Of a stretch of DNA of 64,000 nt, positions 1-12,941 are shown in pieces. Under the pieces are notes generated by a model that was not told the origin of the DNA, searched no databases, and worked only from the letters and a program-made list of their open reading frames with translations. The DNA lies in contig CM040747.1 of the NCBI GenBank assembly GCA_022829145.1, forward strand, positions 31,522,936 through 31,586,935, written 5' to 3'. Source of the stretch: Albula goreensis (lineage: Eukaryota > Chordata > Actinopteri > Albuliformes > Albulidae). Position 1 is the stretch's first letter; each line of letters starts with the position of its first letter. A program made the translations under genes and the position numbers.

Positions 1-1185
1 GTACCAGCGGGCCCTTCACTGTGATGGTAAGGTAGGTACAGATGTGTCACTTGAAGTACTTTGTAATGAACTCCACCAGACCGGAGCGTTTTGTATTAAC
101 ATGCATTTTAATATGTGTATGAAGCATCTTGAACGAAATTAAACAAAATATGCAATTTTAGGAGCCCTGCAAACCAGCGAACAGAAAAGTGAGTTTGTTG
201 TGCTCAGCGAATCTTATTTGATTAGCTGTTTGTAAGCTAAAGAAGCATTGAAAGGATTTCTACCCAGGGATTTTTAAAATTCAGTTTCTAAACTGGAGTA
301 CAGCAAGTTCCATGTTCCTTTATTTCAAGCTTTGGTACAACAGTTGAACTGAATCCAGGTAATCAACTAATTGATTTAATTATGGCCCAGATGCAACAAA
401 ATCTAACCTCATTCCGTACCCTAAAGGACTGGAACTGAAAGAGTGAGCAATGGGCCAAAATTATTACAAAATAGTTATCTGCTAATGACCTGTTAGATTA
501 GCATACATGTTCCTTGGATTAAATTGCTCACATTTGGTCAGTATCCTTGTGCCAGCAGTTTATCCTTGCATAACCACAGTCTTGGCCTGTTCAAATGTTC
601 CTGTGGAAGACTGTTCAGTCTCACTTTCAGCTTATTGTAGTTCAATCACAGCTGTACCACACTTTGTTACATAAACCCGTTCCTCGCTTCCTGCTACTTG
701 GTCCGGTCAGGTGCTTCTCAGTGCCGTGTAAAACCGTCCTGAGGCGACCCTCTGGTACACTCTGGATTTGATAGGATTTAGAGATTATGCAAGAGTACCA
801 CAGCTCACTGAAAATCCATATCATTGTGAGGTGCCACCCACATATTTCGAAAGGTACCAAATTAGATACTCACTTCAATTTGAGCACAATGAGTAAAATG
901 AGCCGGTTTCTAAAAATATTACAGTCCATGTAATAAGGAAGGTTTCCCTCTGTTGCAACGCCAAAATAGCTTATCGTAGATTATGTAGTAGAAATTGGTT
1001 CAGGACATGTAATACTGTGGTTGTAGTAGTCATAGTAGTCAAAGTACTGTAAACGTACAGCTGTGTTTGTGCAGTTGCTGTCATTTTGCGATCGTTGCTG
1101 AGTCACAACACCATGGTGCCTTATAAAACATCCCTGAAATGAATAAACAAAGTGGGTATGACTGGGGATCATTGGAGTAAAGAGG

Positions 1186-1440
1186 TAGGGCTAAATTAAA
1201 ATTTAACAGTCGCAAACATCTCAGTACTTATGTGTGAATTACTAAACAGTCGCAATGGGTGAAAATCACTATTGAAATGAGATTTTATGTGACTGTCACT
1301 TTGCGATTTTCCTCTTGATACATAGTAAAATCTGTTCATGCATATGTACACCTGGGGTGAAGGTGCTACAACAGGGTGGAGATTTTGCAAATGAGCCAAT
1401 TAAGTATTCCGTCCAATTTACTAAACCTTGCAAAAACAGT
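1186..1440. repeat. cluster of AATTTACTAAAC-GTCGCAA motifs, decayed repeat
   Basis: Three same-direction versions of 'AATT(TA)CTAAACAGTCGCAA' occur near 1192, 1236 and 1412. Inverted versions occur near 1290 and again at 2405-2480. Probably remnants of one MITE family, but boundaries are not definable by eye. Confidence 0.35.
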
Positions 1441-3300
1441 GACTCCCGTCTTTGCTTGGGAATTTTTACGACCACTGAAACCGGGCGGTAAACTCCCCTC
1501 TTTCAGTTAGGCTAACTGCAAATACTGACGTGATATTACACAGGGTTACACAGTCACAACATAATCGCACTACTGGAGGAATTTGAGCCATGAACCCAAC
1601 GAAAATGTTCTGTCGGCTGTGGTGATGCTATTAACTGTTAACTACATGTCCTCCCCTCTTGGTCTTTTCAGTACAGTTGCATGGTTTACAGGTGGGTTGT
1701 TCCATCATACAACGAACAAGTGTTCATAAATAGAAAACATACATATCTCATGAATGTACAGATTGTGATTCAAAACAAATAATCACAAATGTTGTAGCAA
1801 GGTACAGCGGTTCACGTCACGGCAGCTTTATTTAGAGTAGCTCTATCTACAGTGAGAGGATGGGACAGGTGGGATGTATTAGCCGTGCTGTAATAACCTT
1901 ATTCCAATTGATGTTAACATTCTGTCTGTTGTTCTGTTGTTAGACCACCAGCTGTGTTTTGCCCTTATTATGTTGTAGGAAAGCTTTTTGTATGATGCCT
2001 AACATCATGTCATATTTTCTTTACTTCCTATACTGTTCTTTTTGTTACTCTATACCTAGTAAATTCATTTTGACCACGATGTCATTCCAAAACATACGCC
2101 TCTTGGTTAGTGTTTAATTTATATACTGTAATATGGCATTATGAAGCTGTGCCATGCTAGCCATTACATCTATTACCTGATATTGGTACATGATAAGTTT
2201 TATTTTTCTCGTGGTTCCCTCTCAACTTCAGCCTGGTTGCTAGGTGTCCATCTCGGAGCGCCTTGTTATCTGGATGTGTAAACATGCCATATATGGCCTC
2301 ATTATTGGACGTCTCCTACCGGCAAAATTACAACATGCTTGCATTTAATTTTTTTTGATTGCTTAATTACAACAAGTCTTGGTAAATCGGTCTTTAATAT
2401 TTTGGTGTTTGCGACTGCAAAAGTGTTGCTATATAGCAAATATTTTTACACTGTGAATAATCCGTAGTAAATTTGGCCCTGAGTCCATGAAGTATTTTTT
2501 TTTTGTAAATCTATTTTGTCGTTTTTATGTAAAATCCAAGAAAACTCATTATATTATATTTAAATACTTAATTATAATTTTAAGTAAGCATAAAAATAAA
2601 CAACTTGCAAAAATTCCACAGCAGTGTTTAGTGAACACAACCGTGACCCCCAGAAAGTGGGGCAGCCCACGCACTGAAACACCTCTTTCACAAAGGAGTT
2701 CCAAGCCCAATCGTAACTTCTGTACTGACTTCATGTTTCCCGTGAAGGAAGGAATTTTAAGACATAAATTCAATCTCATAACAGCCAAGAGGCTGTTAAT
2801 CTTGTACTGTTTCTAAAACTTTAACTAAGAAGGGAAAGAAGGTGAGTATTGTCTGGGTCACAACCACTAAATCTGATTTAGCATCTGCAGTTTGTTTTTT
2901 TTTTTTTTTTTGTTTTTTTGCTCTAACAAGGTCAATTGAGCTGAATACTACTGTATAAGTAGGGTACCTAAGGAAAGAACACGCTGTATGAACAGTCCTT
3001 TATATCCAGGAAAGGAGCTTGTTTGTGCTGAACTGTAAATTTGCCATTTGGCTTATACAGTTGAAGCTGTAGTCTTAGCACACATTAAGGTTTCTTTTTA
3101 TCTAAGTAGCTTACTGATCATAAAGTTTTTTGTTTTTTTTGCGAAAAAGACTTATTCTAATTGAGGGTACATATGTGGCTGAAAAATGTTTTGCTTAGAC
3201 ATCACAGTTATTGTCCTGGTTACCGGTTTAGTGATCTCATTAACATATTTTTCTCACCTTATGCAATACGACACATAACTCACCACTCACAGGGACCCAT

Positions 3301-3303
<3 letters not shown>

Positions 3304-3388
<85 letters not shown>
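3304..3388 (+). repeat. (CA)n microsatellite, about 42 units
   Basis: Uninterrupted CA dinucleotides over 85 bp, flanked by further CA-rich sequence. Likely highly polymorphic. Confidence 0.98.
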
Positions 3389-3392
<4 letters not shown>

Positions 3393-4794
3393 ACGCATGC
3401 ACAGGCTCACACACAGACTCATTTGCTTTGTTTTTCTTAACCTGATGAATAATGTAATTAATTTCCCATCTGTATTTGTAATACTAGGCACAGTGTGGCA
3501 AAGTGTTTACAAAAAGGCAGAGCAAATGTTTACAAGAAGAAAAAAAAAACCTTTGAACGTTTTCAAGACACAATCTGATCACTTCACCATAGAAGAATAC
3601 GCTCTGTCGTCAGGTGCTACATCAAAAAAGTTAGGCCTTGAAAATAATCCCTGGGGCGAGATGTCAAAGTAATATTTTTTAATGTAATCCAAACCACACG
3701 GTCCACAGAACAAAATGTGAAAGGTGAAATCGGTTTATCCCGGCTTTGATTCCATTCCATTTCAGGAGTAAACAGACAGCTGAGTGGAGGAAATAAATGT
3801 ATCGCTTTAATTCAAGGTTAATAGAGTCAATCCTTTTTCAAGATGTGTAATCACAACATCAGCCAGATGCACAAATGCAGAAATACTCAAATGAAAAATT
3901 ATACAAAAAAATCTGGTAATTATCATGTTTCTCTCTGGCAGTGTCTCTCTATGCTATGAGTTACTCACCTAATGAAACTATGTGTGATAATTTTGAAGTA
4001 TCATTTCTTTTTTTTTTTTCAAAAGAGGTCTGATAAATGTGTGAATATTTTTTGCGGTGTAGCAGAAAGTGTACACATTAAATTACACCTCTCTTAATGT
4101 TTCCCTGAAAATTGTCTCTTCTCAAACAGTTTTACAAGTTAATTTCGGTGATAGCAGAATTCACCAAATTTACCCTCTGAGTAAAGATAAAAACCAGTAT
4201 TTGCAATGAAGAGTAAAAGATGAAGAGAAAATTTATTTGAATCCAAGCCTGCTTCTGTTCTAGTGAACTTTGTTGCCTTATTTTCTCACGTTAGCATTGG
4301 TGCTGTTATAGGTCTTTATATACTGTTTATTTCCGTTAATCGTGCCCTGCTTCATCTGCTTCATCTATCTGAAATCACACAGTTTAAAACGTAAGGTTAA
4401 ACAGACTGACATTGCAATCCACAGGTGTTATTTCATTTGAATATCTTTTTGAAAAACAAGTGTGTTCTCGCAAGGAAGGAGTTCATGTGAGGGAACAGAC
4501 TATGCTGGGAAAGGAAGGTGACTCATATGCGTTTCCGTCACAGTTACTACATTTGTGACGCGTCCCGTACATGTCGCAACAATCTGGTAATTGATTTCTG
4601 CCCGTACCACGGTGGAATCTGCTCTTCTAGTGTCTAGCGCAACACAGGGTATGAAACTCAAGGAAAACTTAATCAATGAAACACTAACTTGTACACCATA
4701 TGTAAACAGAAAGTTAGATGGATTTAGCCCATGCCTGGGTGTAGGGCATGACTAGGTTCACCCCAGGATGCATGTCCCCACACTACTCTCACTC

Positions 4795-5215
4795 TGGCCT
4801 GAGTTTCAGAGGTCTTGGAACGTGGAACCAGCCCTTTGATGAATCTCAGAGATCTTGAGACATGATACTGGCACAGGTGTCAAGTGCCCTAAGATATGAA
4901 CTCAGCAGATCTTGAGGTCTTGTGACTTGTTGCAGCCTGTGGCTATGCTCAGACGTCTGGGGACATATTGCAGCTCACACTTGTGCTCAGAGGTCTGTGA
5001 CTTGTTGCCATGGATACACACAGGGGTCTTGGGACATGCAGCAGAGCCTGGCTACACTCAGAGGTTTTGGGATCTAGATCTGATTGAGTGAGTTCAGGTA
5101 TCTTAGGGAACGTACCTGGCTCTGTACGTAGAGGTCTTGGGACGTGTATTTGGCGCTGGGACTCAGAGGTTTTGGACATGAACCTGTCCGGAGCTGGGTG
5201 TGTTGGTCTGGGACC
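4795..5215 (+). repeat. degenerate minisatellite, unit about 40-50 bp
   Basis: The phrase CTCAGAGGTCTTGGGACATG recurs in diverged form about nine times (near 4808, 4848, 4900, 4950, 4990, 5023, 5060, 5130 and 5163), each followed by a CTGG or GCAG segment. Spacing is irregular, so the array is old. ORFs crossing it are artefacts. Confidence 0.75.
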
Positions 5216-5553
5216 CGGGGCCCAGGTCCTGGGCTGAACCAATGGAAAGTTTCTTCAACTCAGAGTGTCCATATTGACCATCACTGGGTCACAAGCCAAG
5301 GTGAAACAGGTAACACTGCCATGGAGCTGTGGGTAGGAGACAAGGACACTATAGACTGGAAAATGGAATATCCTTGTGAATATAAAATGTGATAACGTTT
5401 ATCGCGCTGCATAAGATCGACAGTCATTATAGCATTAAAATGACACACAAATACAAACAAGACAAGAACGTATCACTGAGCTTCTCTTAAATACCATTCC
5501 AAGAAACCGCCATCCACTCCCCAATGCCCTTCAGTCATCCAATAGGTATACAC

Positions 5554-5730
5554 CAGGGGTGTCAAACTGCAGTCCTGGAGGGCCGCAGTGGTAGCTGGTT
5601 TTTGGTGTGTTTTAGCACTTGATTAATTTAAATCACTGGTTTCCAAGACCTAAAATGGCTGCCAATCGAAAGGAAAGAACAAAAACCCGCAGACACTGCG
5701 GCCCTCCAGGACTGGAGTTTGACACCCCTG
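5554..5730. mobile_element. hAT-type MITE with intact target-site duplication
   Basis: The 177-bp element starts CAGGGGTGTCAAACTGCAGT and ends with its inverted copy; the arms are about 37 bp long. Both flanks carry the 8-bp duplication GTATACAC (5546-5553 and 5731-5738), diagnostic of the hAT superfamily. The perfect duplication suggests a fairly recent insertion. Confidence 0.93.
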
Positions 5731-6534
5731 GTATACACACTGTGAAGGAGCAACCTTCACTGTTGAAATGGTTGTGGATCTGTGCTTGTTACATGTGTGC
5801 CAGGTGCATTTGTTTTTGTCAATTTGAGAGCATGATCAGTTGCCAGCCTTGTGTCATACCTGAAATTGATTGATTGAATGGAATGTTAACATGTCATTGT
5901 GGGCCTACTTAATGACAGGTGTGCTGTCTCAGGGGGAGGGGTTTTTGGCAGCCATTTGTAAAATGGCATAAAAATGTTTGTAGCCAAAGAAATGTTTTTA
6001 AATGATTGTGAAATGAAATTGTAACCGGTTATGTGAACTTATGTAGGTATTGTCAAGCTTAACGTCAAATAAACCCTTTTTTAATATATTTGGTTCTGAT
6101 GGTTTAAGAAAACCCTATGCTATTGTCCGAGGCAACGGCCAGCTTCGTGACACACACCTACGGACATACATATTTGAGGAAATAAGTATAGATGAAACAT
6201 ATCTCAACACACATCATGACAAATGTATCCATACTTATTCCAGTACACTCAAACCTACTCACCGTTTCTTTATATTAGCCTTAGTTTATACTGGCTTGGC
6301 TTTTTGCGCCCAAAAGAAAGTCCGCCCTGCGTACACATGACCTTACATGGGGTCACCCAGAGCCCCGCATTGTCCCTCTCCATTTAAGCGACCAGCTGGG
6401 CTTTACAGGCCCCAATAAGGGGCCATATGTTATTACGTCAGCGCCGGCTAGGTCCAGGTTCCAGTCCAGGGTGCAACAGAGCGATAAAACATTTCCTCCA
6501 AACAGAACAAAGTGACCTATATACTGAACATATA

Positions 6535-7177
6535 CACCGATCAGCCATAACATTATGACCACCTGCCTTTTATTGTGTAGGTCCCCCTTCTGCCGCCAAA
6601 ACAGCACTGACCCGTCGAGGCGAGGACTCCACCAGACCTCTGAAGGTGTGCTGTGGTATCTGGCACAGAAGACGTTAGCTGCAGATGCTTTAAGTCCTGT
6701 AAGTTGCAAGGTGGGGCCTCCGTGGATCGGACTTGCTTGTCCAGCACATCCCACAGATGCTCGATTGATTGAGATCTGGGGAATTTGGAGGCCAAGTCAA
6801 CACCTTGAACTCGTCAAACCATTCCTGAACCATTTTTGCTTTGTGGTAGGATGCATTATCCTGCTGAAAGAGGCCACTGCCAGCAGGGAATACCGTTTCC
6901 ATGAAAGGGTGTACATGGTCTGCAACAATGCTTAGGTAGGTGATACGTGTCAAAGTAACATCCATATGAATTGCAGGACCCAAGGTTTCCCAGCAGAACA
7001 TTTCCCAAAGCATCACACGGCCCCTGCCAGCTTGCCTTCTTCCCATAATGCATCCTGGTGCCAAATGTTCATTTGCTGCCTAATAAATCCCACCCACTGA
7101 CAGGTGCCATGATAACGAGATAATCAGTGTTATTCACTTCACCTGTCAGTGGTCATAAGTGTTATGGCTGATCAATG
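6535..7177 (-). mobile_element. Tc1-like transposon, internally deleted copy
   Basis: The terminal inverted repeats begin CACCGATCAGCCATAACATT on the left and match the right end, with TA on both sides (6533-6534, 7178-7179). The minus strand encodes the C-terminal half of a Tc1 transposase: WQQDNA-type FQQDNASYHKA, SPDLNQ and IEHLWD motifs, split over two frames near 6760. The N-terminal DNA-binding half is missing, so the copy is 643 bp against the more than 1.2 kb expected. Non-autonomous and dead. Confidence 0.9.
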
Positions 7178-8896
7178 TATGTTGCAATGTACCAATGGTC
7201 TTTCTGCATTGCTACATACTTAAATAAAACAATGGTCTAAAGGATAAAGAACAGTGCTGTGAAATTACAAAGAGTATATCAGTGGTTGGATGGGTTATTC
7301 AAGGGTTCACATTTATTCCTACATAAGTCAAACTGGGGACAGCATATCTTATTTCACTGTAGAAATATGTTTGGTAGCGCTAAGCAGTAAGTTTCTCCCT
7401 GTTTGAAAAGACAGCATACATTTTTTTCCCCTCAACTTGACATGCTCAACATGGATAGAGAGAAGGAGAGAGAGAGAGAGTAGAAAGAATGAGAGCAGGC
7501 AAGTGTAGGAGTGCGGTGAAGGAGCTGGATTTCAGTTTCAGTTAAATATATAGTCTCAGACATGAATAATCTACTAAAATGTAAGCTATGTAGGCTAAAT
7601 TGTCCTGGATTAGTATCCGCTATGCTTATCAATCATTGTAAATGAAAGCTACCCTACTGTCATGGTGCCATTGCTATAATGCACAGCATGAAAAAGCGGC
7701 AGTAAATTTCCAGTTCGGTTTTACAATCGCCTTTTAATTAGGAACCGATTTAGCCCTCAAATCAAATCAGATTGGCTGACGTGATCTTCTAGCGATGGTG
7801 CCATGTACAAAGCTAAGTGCAGATACAGTTTAAAAAAAAAAACTGTTCGCTCTGTGGTCTCCTAAGGCTGGAATCACCCCATGCCTTGTACAACAGTCAT
7901 CCTGAGATTTAAGACTTCCTCTAACTGTTCTGTCTAATGCGAAGAGGCAGACCTATGACTAATTTCACTCTGATCCATCTGCAACATGCCCTGCTCCGAC
8001 ACAGGCTGATAAAGCAGCACACCGGAGAAATACCAGAGGAAGAAATATAACTGCACTATTACTAAAAATAAAAAAAAAACACTCCACCGGGGACAAAAAA
8101 GCTAAACGCACACATTCACAAAGACAAAGACAGAGTAGAGCAAGCACATCAGAAGCAGTTTTTCATTTTCTTCCAGTTTTTTTCTAATCAAGATAAATAT
8201 ATTGTTTTTTTATTGGGAGTTGTCTTAACAAGTTTAACAAGTTCACTTAAAATATTCTTTGGGAAAAAGGAAAGAGGGGACGATTTGTGGAATTTTTTTG
8301 TCAAGCAATTACATGCACCTCTTTAAATTTATGCCAGGGGCAACACTGCGAGAATACTCTTTCAACAGGAGAACCTTGCAGGGCCTGGAATTCTTTGGAG
8401 ACAACGTGAGCTTTTAGCAGAACAAAGTCACCTTTCACCTCCAAGTGTATGTTTCAGTAATAAGCTGCGAGCAAAGACCTGAAATGAACCCGCAGACAAG
8501 TATTACCAGAAATAATACTGAAATACCGTTATTATTTTAGATCTGTCAAAACACAGGACTGCATAATTCTGTTTAGGCGAAAACTGGAACATTGTGTTCC
8601 ACAAATACTGGAGAATGAGTAATCACCATCAGTGTTCCTTTTATCTAAATAATACGAGTGTGCCAAGATTGAGTCATTTGAAAGCAGTTTAACAATGCAA
8701 TGCACATGTCGCATACTTTATTAGGTGCCTGCTTGCCAAGCCTTCAGCTCTTGCACTGCTGATCAAGCAAGACAGACCATTTTGAAACAGGCAGTCCGCA
8801 TGTGCCCTTCGAGAGCCAAGTGTGGACCACCACACACCCGCTGGCCAAGGGACCGGAACCCAGAGCTAAAAGGGTTAGATGGTGAACTCTGCCCAC

Positions 8897-8932
8897 GACC
8901 CCTGACCCCTGACCCCTGACCCCCCCCCCCCA
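8897..8932 (+). repeat. (TGACCCC)n heptamer and poly-C run
   Basis: Four tandem copies of GACCCCT run into about ten consecutive C bases. Confidence 0.9.
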
Positions 8933-9427
8933 CCCATTTGCCACTCCCCCTTACCCTTTACAAGCAAAGCTGTGGCAGCAGCACGTGGAAGATACAGAAA
9001 CGGACAACTAGTGAGGTAACTCACCGGAAATTCCCTGGTATTTGCATAAATGGAGTGTAAAATATATAAGCTGGATGAGTCACTCGGGATGAGGGTGTTT
9101 GCTTGATGCTTAAATTTAATCGTGTTTTTGTGGTCCACCTGGTGAGCCCGCGCAAGCGTTGCTTTTGGAGAAGTTCACTTGTATGCTCCCCCCGATCGAC
9201 CAGAGGGGGGCGCCTATGTGGACAGCGATGGAAAAAAATCCAGCTTTCCATAGCAGACCCTGCTATGGGGGGCGTATCCACACACCAGAGACCAGTGCCA
9301 TGGCAGGAGGAGCCACCCAGCAGCTCTTTCCCACGTGGAGAGGTGCTGGTGTTAGCTTGTTTTGTGCATGGCATTCATGAGGTAGCTTATCCGTTGCATA
9401 CCAGACCAGTCCCCTTAGTTTCAGTGT

Positions 9428-9471
9428 TTGTAGACGCACTTTATCCTCTTTGTAGACGCACTTTATCCTCT
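9428..9471 (+). repeat. perfect 22-bp tandem duplication
   Basis: Positions 9428-9449 and 9450-9471 are identical copies beginning TTGTAGACGC. Identity suggests a recent slippage event. Confidence 0.9.
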
Positions 9472-12400
9472 CCACTTTACTGCTTGCCAGGGTACCTTAG
9501 GGACCTGTGGTGATAGGGCGAAATTCTGTCCCTTTACCCCCGCCAGTAAGGTTTTCTGCACTGCATTCCCATTTGACATGGCGAGAACACCACGCCCCCA
9601 CCCCCTCATCAAAACCCCCCATTCCTCAGCTATCTCCCTCGTCAAGGTCAGTGCAGAATTTTGTCCCCAGTTGAGAACAGCAGGGGGTTATGTCCCTGCC
9701 AGTTCCTTGCTGAGGACTCAAGTGGTTCGCCAGAACATCTTGGAAGCCATCACACTTCACGGGTCTCAGAGCTCCTTCTAAGTGTAGGCTACGGCTCCAG
9801 GAATGTTTGACTTGGAATTTACAATAAACTAAAAACAAAGAAGAGCTGCTTTGTTATTCATGCCATGACACATAGCTCCCTATGCCTGTCTATACTATAC
9901 CCGCATAAGAACTATAAAAACATTTATGATGGCTACATATCTGGGTTGTATGCACAACGTACATGTTCATGAACTAACACAGACTGCAGGAGTTTAAATT
10001 ATTCCCCCAAGGAATGCCATAAGTGGGTTAAAATTTCTGTTTTGGTGTGTAATAGTTCTAAAAAAGCGATTTTGAATGCAAATGGTGTCAAAGTAAACAC
10101 CAAGGTTTTATCAAAGCCTGTTGCATATGTTAAAATTTTTGCACATGCAATTTCAAACATAAATACTTTACATAAAGTGCTTCCATATACTTTCAGATAA
10201 TAAACTTAATAAATATGGGATTTTTGTAATTAGTTAACATTTATTTAATTACTATTACTGATCAATCTCTTATGCAATATGGCCTGCTTCAGAGCCAGAT
10301 GGATTTCTCCTGTTAACTTTGTTGAATTAATATTGCCAATAACAGAAAAAAATGAACAAGCAGTTTCCAAATTTCAAGCCAGGTACATGTTTTTAGAGAC
10401 AAAACGTGGGAGGGGCTGATGTTTCCATGGCAGCCATCCCCCAATTTAAAACTAACAAGTGGGAGGGGCAGGCGTCTTTAGTCCTCTTTTTCGTTGTTTT
10501 TATTTTTACGAAGTTTTTCTTCCAGGGAAATGTTACAAATCAACCGGTCGGCCCTAAGCTCCTGTCGCTGGAAACATTACATTCTACATATTTGTAGCCA
10601 AAAGCTATAAATGGCTGCTACTGGTTGAGTAAGAGCAAAGAAAAATCTGAAAAAACAAATAAGTCATGGGCACATCTAGGCCCATAGGAAAAGTCTCCTT
10701 TGAGTAGCTTCACCCCATGCATACAACCCACTGAATCGACACGCAAACTGTCAAGCAAAAGAGAACAATCGTCCTTTTCTAGTAAAAGCCACTTTGATTT
10801 CTGAATCCACAATGTGCTTGTGTTTAAAAGCTGTTGCCGCATAAAACTGCATTTATTTCTCACAGGAAGACTTTGATTATTCTTGTGAGAGTCGAGCAGC
10901 CTTTGAATTTTTTTTATTTAATGAAAACAACAGCCTGACTTCTCATGGAAGGGGAGGGTCTGTGGACACCCGTCACTTGGTTTTGGCGCGGTGAGGCCAG
11001 TACCTGTACAGCGAACCCCTGTGCTCCACGCTATTAGCCCACGGTACCACACAACCCAGGCCTGAAGGTCAGTCCTGCAGGTGGTTGCAAGCCTCTTGGG
11101 AAATCCTGAAAGAAACTGTCCGTTCTTGGCCGCTGGCTCCAGTGTTCCCGGATGGTGCTTGTTTGTGCTGCTTTTTCTTTGTGAACATTCCAGAAGTCCA
11201 TCAACATGTTTACCAAAGCTTGTACCCAAAAAAGAGAGGCCTTATTTTAGGTCCTGATTATCTAATTATTCTAAATTGCTCTTATTTTTAGATTTGAATC
11301 GCGTATCCAGGCTGGGATGGATTTTGCCGTAGTTGAGGTTTCTCTGTTCTTACTTGGTGACTACAGGGAAATGATCAATGAATCAAATCTATTCCTGATC
11401 TTTCTCCTCATTTCAAAGAAGTCCGTCAATAAGGGAGACGAGACAAAATGAGAGGGTAAATCATACCTCCTGTACAACGAAAGTTATTGACCTAGTGTTT
11501 ACTGAAGGTTTTGGCGACATTTCTCCAAACTGTAATGGAATACATCAACAAGGCACAAATATTTACAGACAGTGACTATATTATTGAGTGTCAGGCTGAA
11601 GGAAACTGGAATTAGTGTTTCCATTGTTGTTGTTCCACTCTTATTTAATGTTTATTTTTATTCCTGACCAGAGGAATGAACTAGTAAATCTGGCTGTAAA
11701 TCTTGTTCGCATTTCTCCCCCAAGGAATTTTCTGGAAGGAATGGCTGCATGAGGACTGTGGGTCGTTGGGATAATGAGTCCACAGATTGCCTCACTGGAG
11801 TGCCGCGGGGAAACCATTCAACTGTATGAAAAATCAAAAAAAATATCACAGTCGTTAAAGACAGGGATGCTCAAGGACTGTCATAACAAAACAATGCTAA
11901 AAACACTGCCAAAAAACAAATACATATGACCAGGTATGACCAGTTATTATTATAACTGTAAATGTTTGATAAAATCTACTCTAAATCTAAACTGACTTAA
12001 ACTTGAATGTATGTAGTCAGACTGGCCCAACGTAATGAAATAATACACAACATAGATTGGAATCAATGTATTTTAAAAGTTAATGGAAAATATATTATTG
12101 ACAAAGTAATAATTATGTAAAATTAGTAAAATAGAATGATTAAGAATATATGGAGGAATAAATCATATCTACTTATTACAGCATATAATATTTTTACATG
12201 CTATGATACACTGAATTGCCACTCCATTAGGTGCCCGTACCTAACAGTGACTTAGCCTCCAATTGCCCTCAGAATTAAACGAGATGTCAAAAATCCCGGC
12301 ACATCTCAGCTCCAATGCTTCCCACAGCTATAGCAAAATTAGCTGGTGGTGGATCTCTGCTAAGACTAACTTGTTCCAGACTGAAGCCCGGTGACTGGGG

Positions 12401-12867
12401 AGTCCAGGACAACGAGCGGAATTCCCCTGAACTTTCAGAACTGTTCCTGAAAAAGCTTAGCCTTGTGGCCCGGAGCATTATCTCGCTTAAAAAAAGACCA
12501 CTAACAGATCGTCTCACCGCTGCGATGCAGATATGTACCTGCTTGTTAACAACACTCAGTCACCCTCATCTCCACAGACGTTGCAACTACAAAACGGACA
12601 CTGCTCTGGGGTGAGACGGATGCAAGCAAACCTCCACTTGGATTTACACTACAAGGTAGCTATACATGGTAAATGGGGCGATTGATAAAACAGGTGAGTT
12701 ACTTATTGAACTTGACGGTTCACTTAACTGAGAACAGATCAACTCTGACTTGGAGCATGGAGAAAGCCTATGTAGAGTTTCAGAGCCCTTTGAGGGTCCT
12801 GTTGAGGTGAGAAGAGGAATTATAATCAAAATCCACACACTTGTGTAGCTGAAACTTTCATTGAATG

Positions 12868-12941
12868 TAAGCAGGAGCTTGAACCACCAACCCTCCAGGT
12901 TCCAGTCGTATATCTTACCCACTAGGCTATAGGCTGTCCCT
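12868..12941 (-). mobile_element. SINE head (tRNA-related), body lost or unrecognisable
   Basis: On the minus strand: AGGGACAGCCTATAGCCTAG, a box A-like stretch, then GGTGGTTCAAGCTCC (box B). It matches the head of the SINE at 53990-54221. The characteristic tail was not found to the left. Confidence 0.6.

Larger units (their letters stand above)
1..4794. other. intergenic, no gene recognised
   Basis: AT-rich sequence with poly-T tracts, one long CA repeat and the motif cluster at 1186-1440. ORFs present are short and without family resemblance. Confidence 0.7.

Noticed and set aside
3161-3491. ORFs rich in HTHT or VCVC at the CA repeat
   Set aside because: Translation of a dinucleotide microsatellite. 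The same applies at 37.4-37.7 and 39.1-39.5 kb.
6555-6935. Plus-strand ORF of 126 codons
   Set aside because: Shadow of the Tc1 transposase on the minus strand.
9198-9213. CTCF-like CCAGAGGGGGGCGC
   Set aside because: Two core mismatches in a G-rich run; weaker than the three sites listed.
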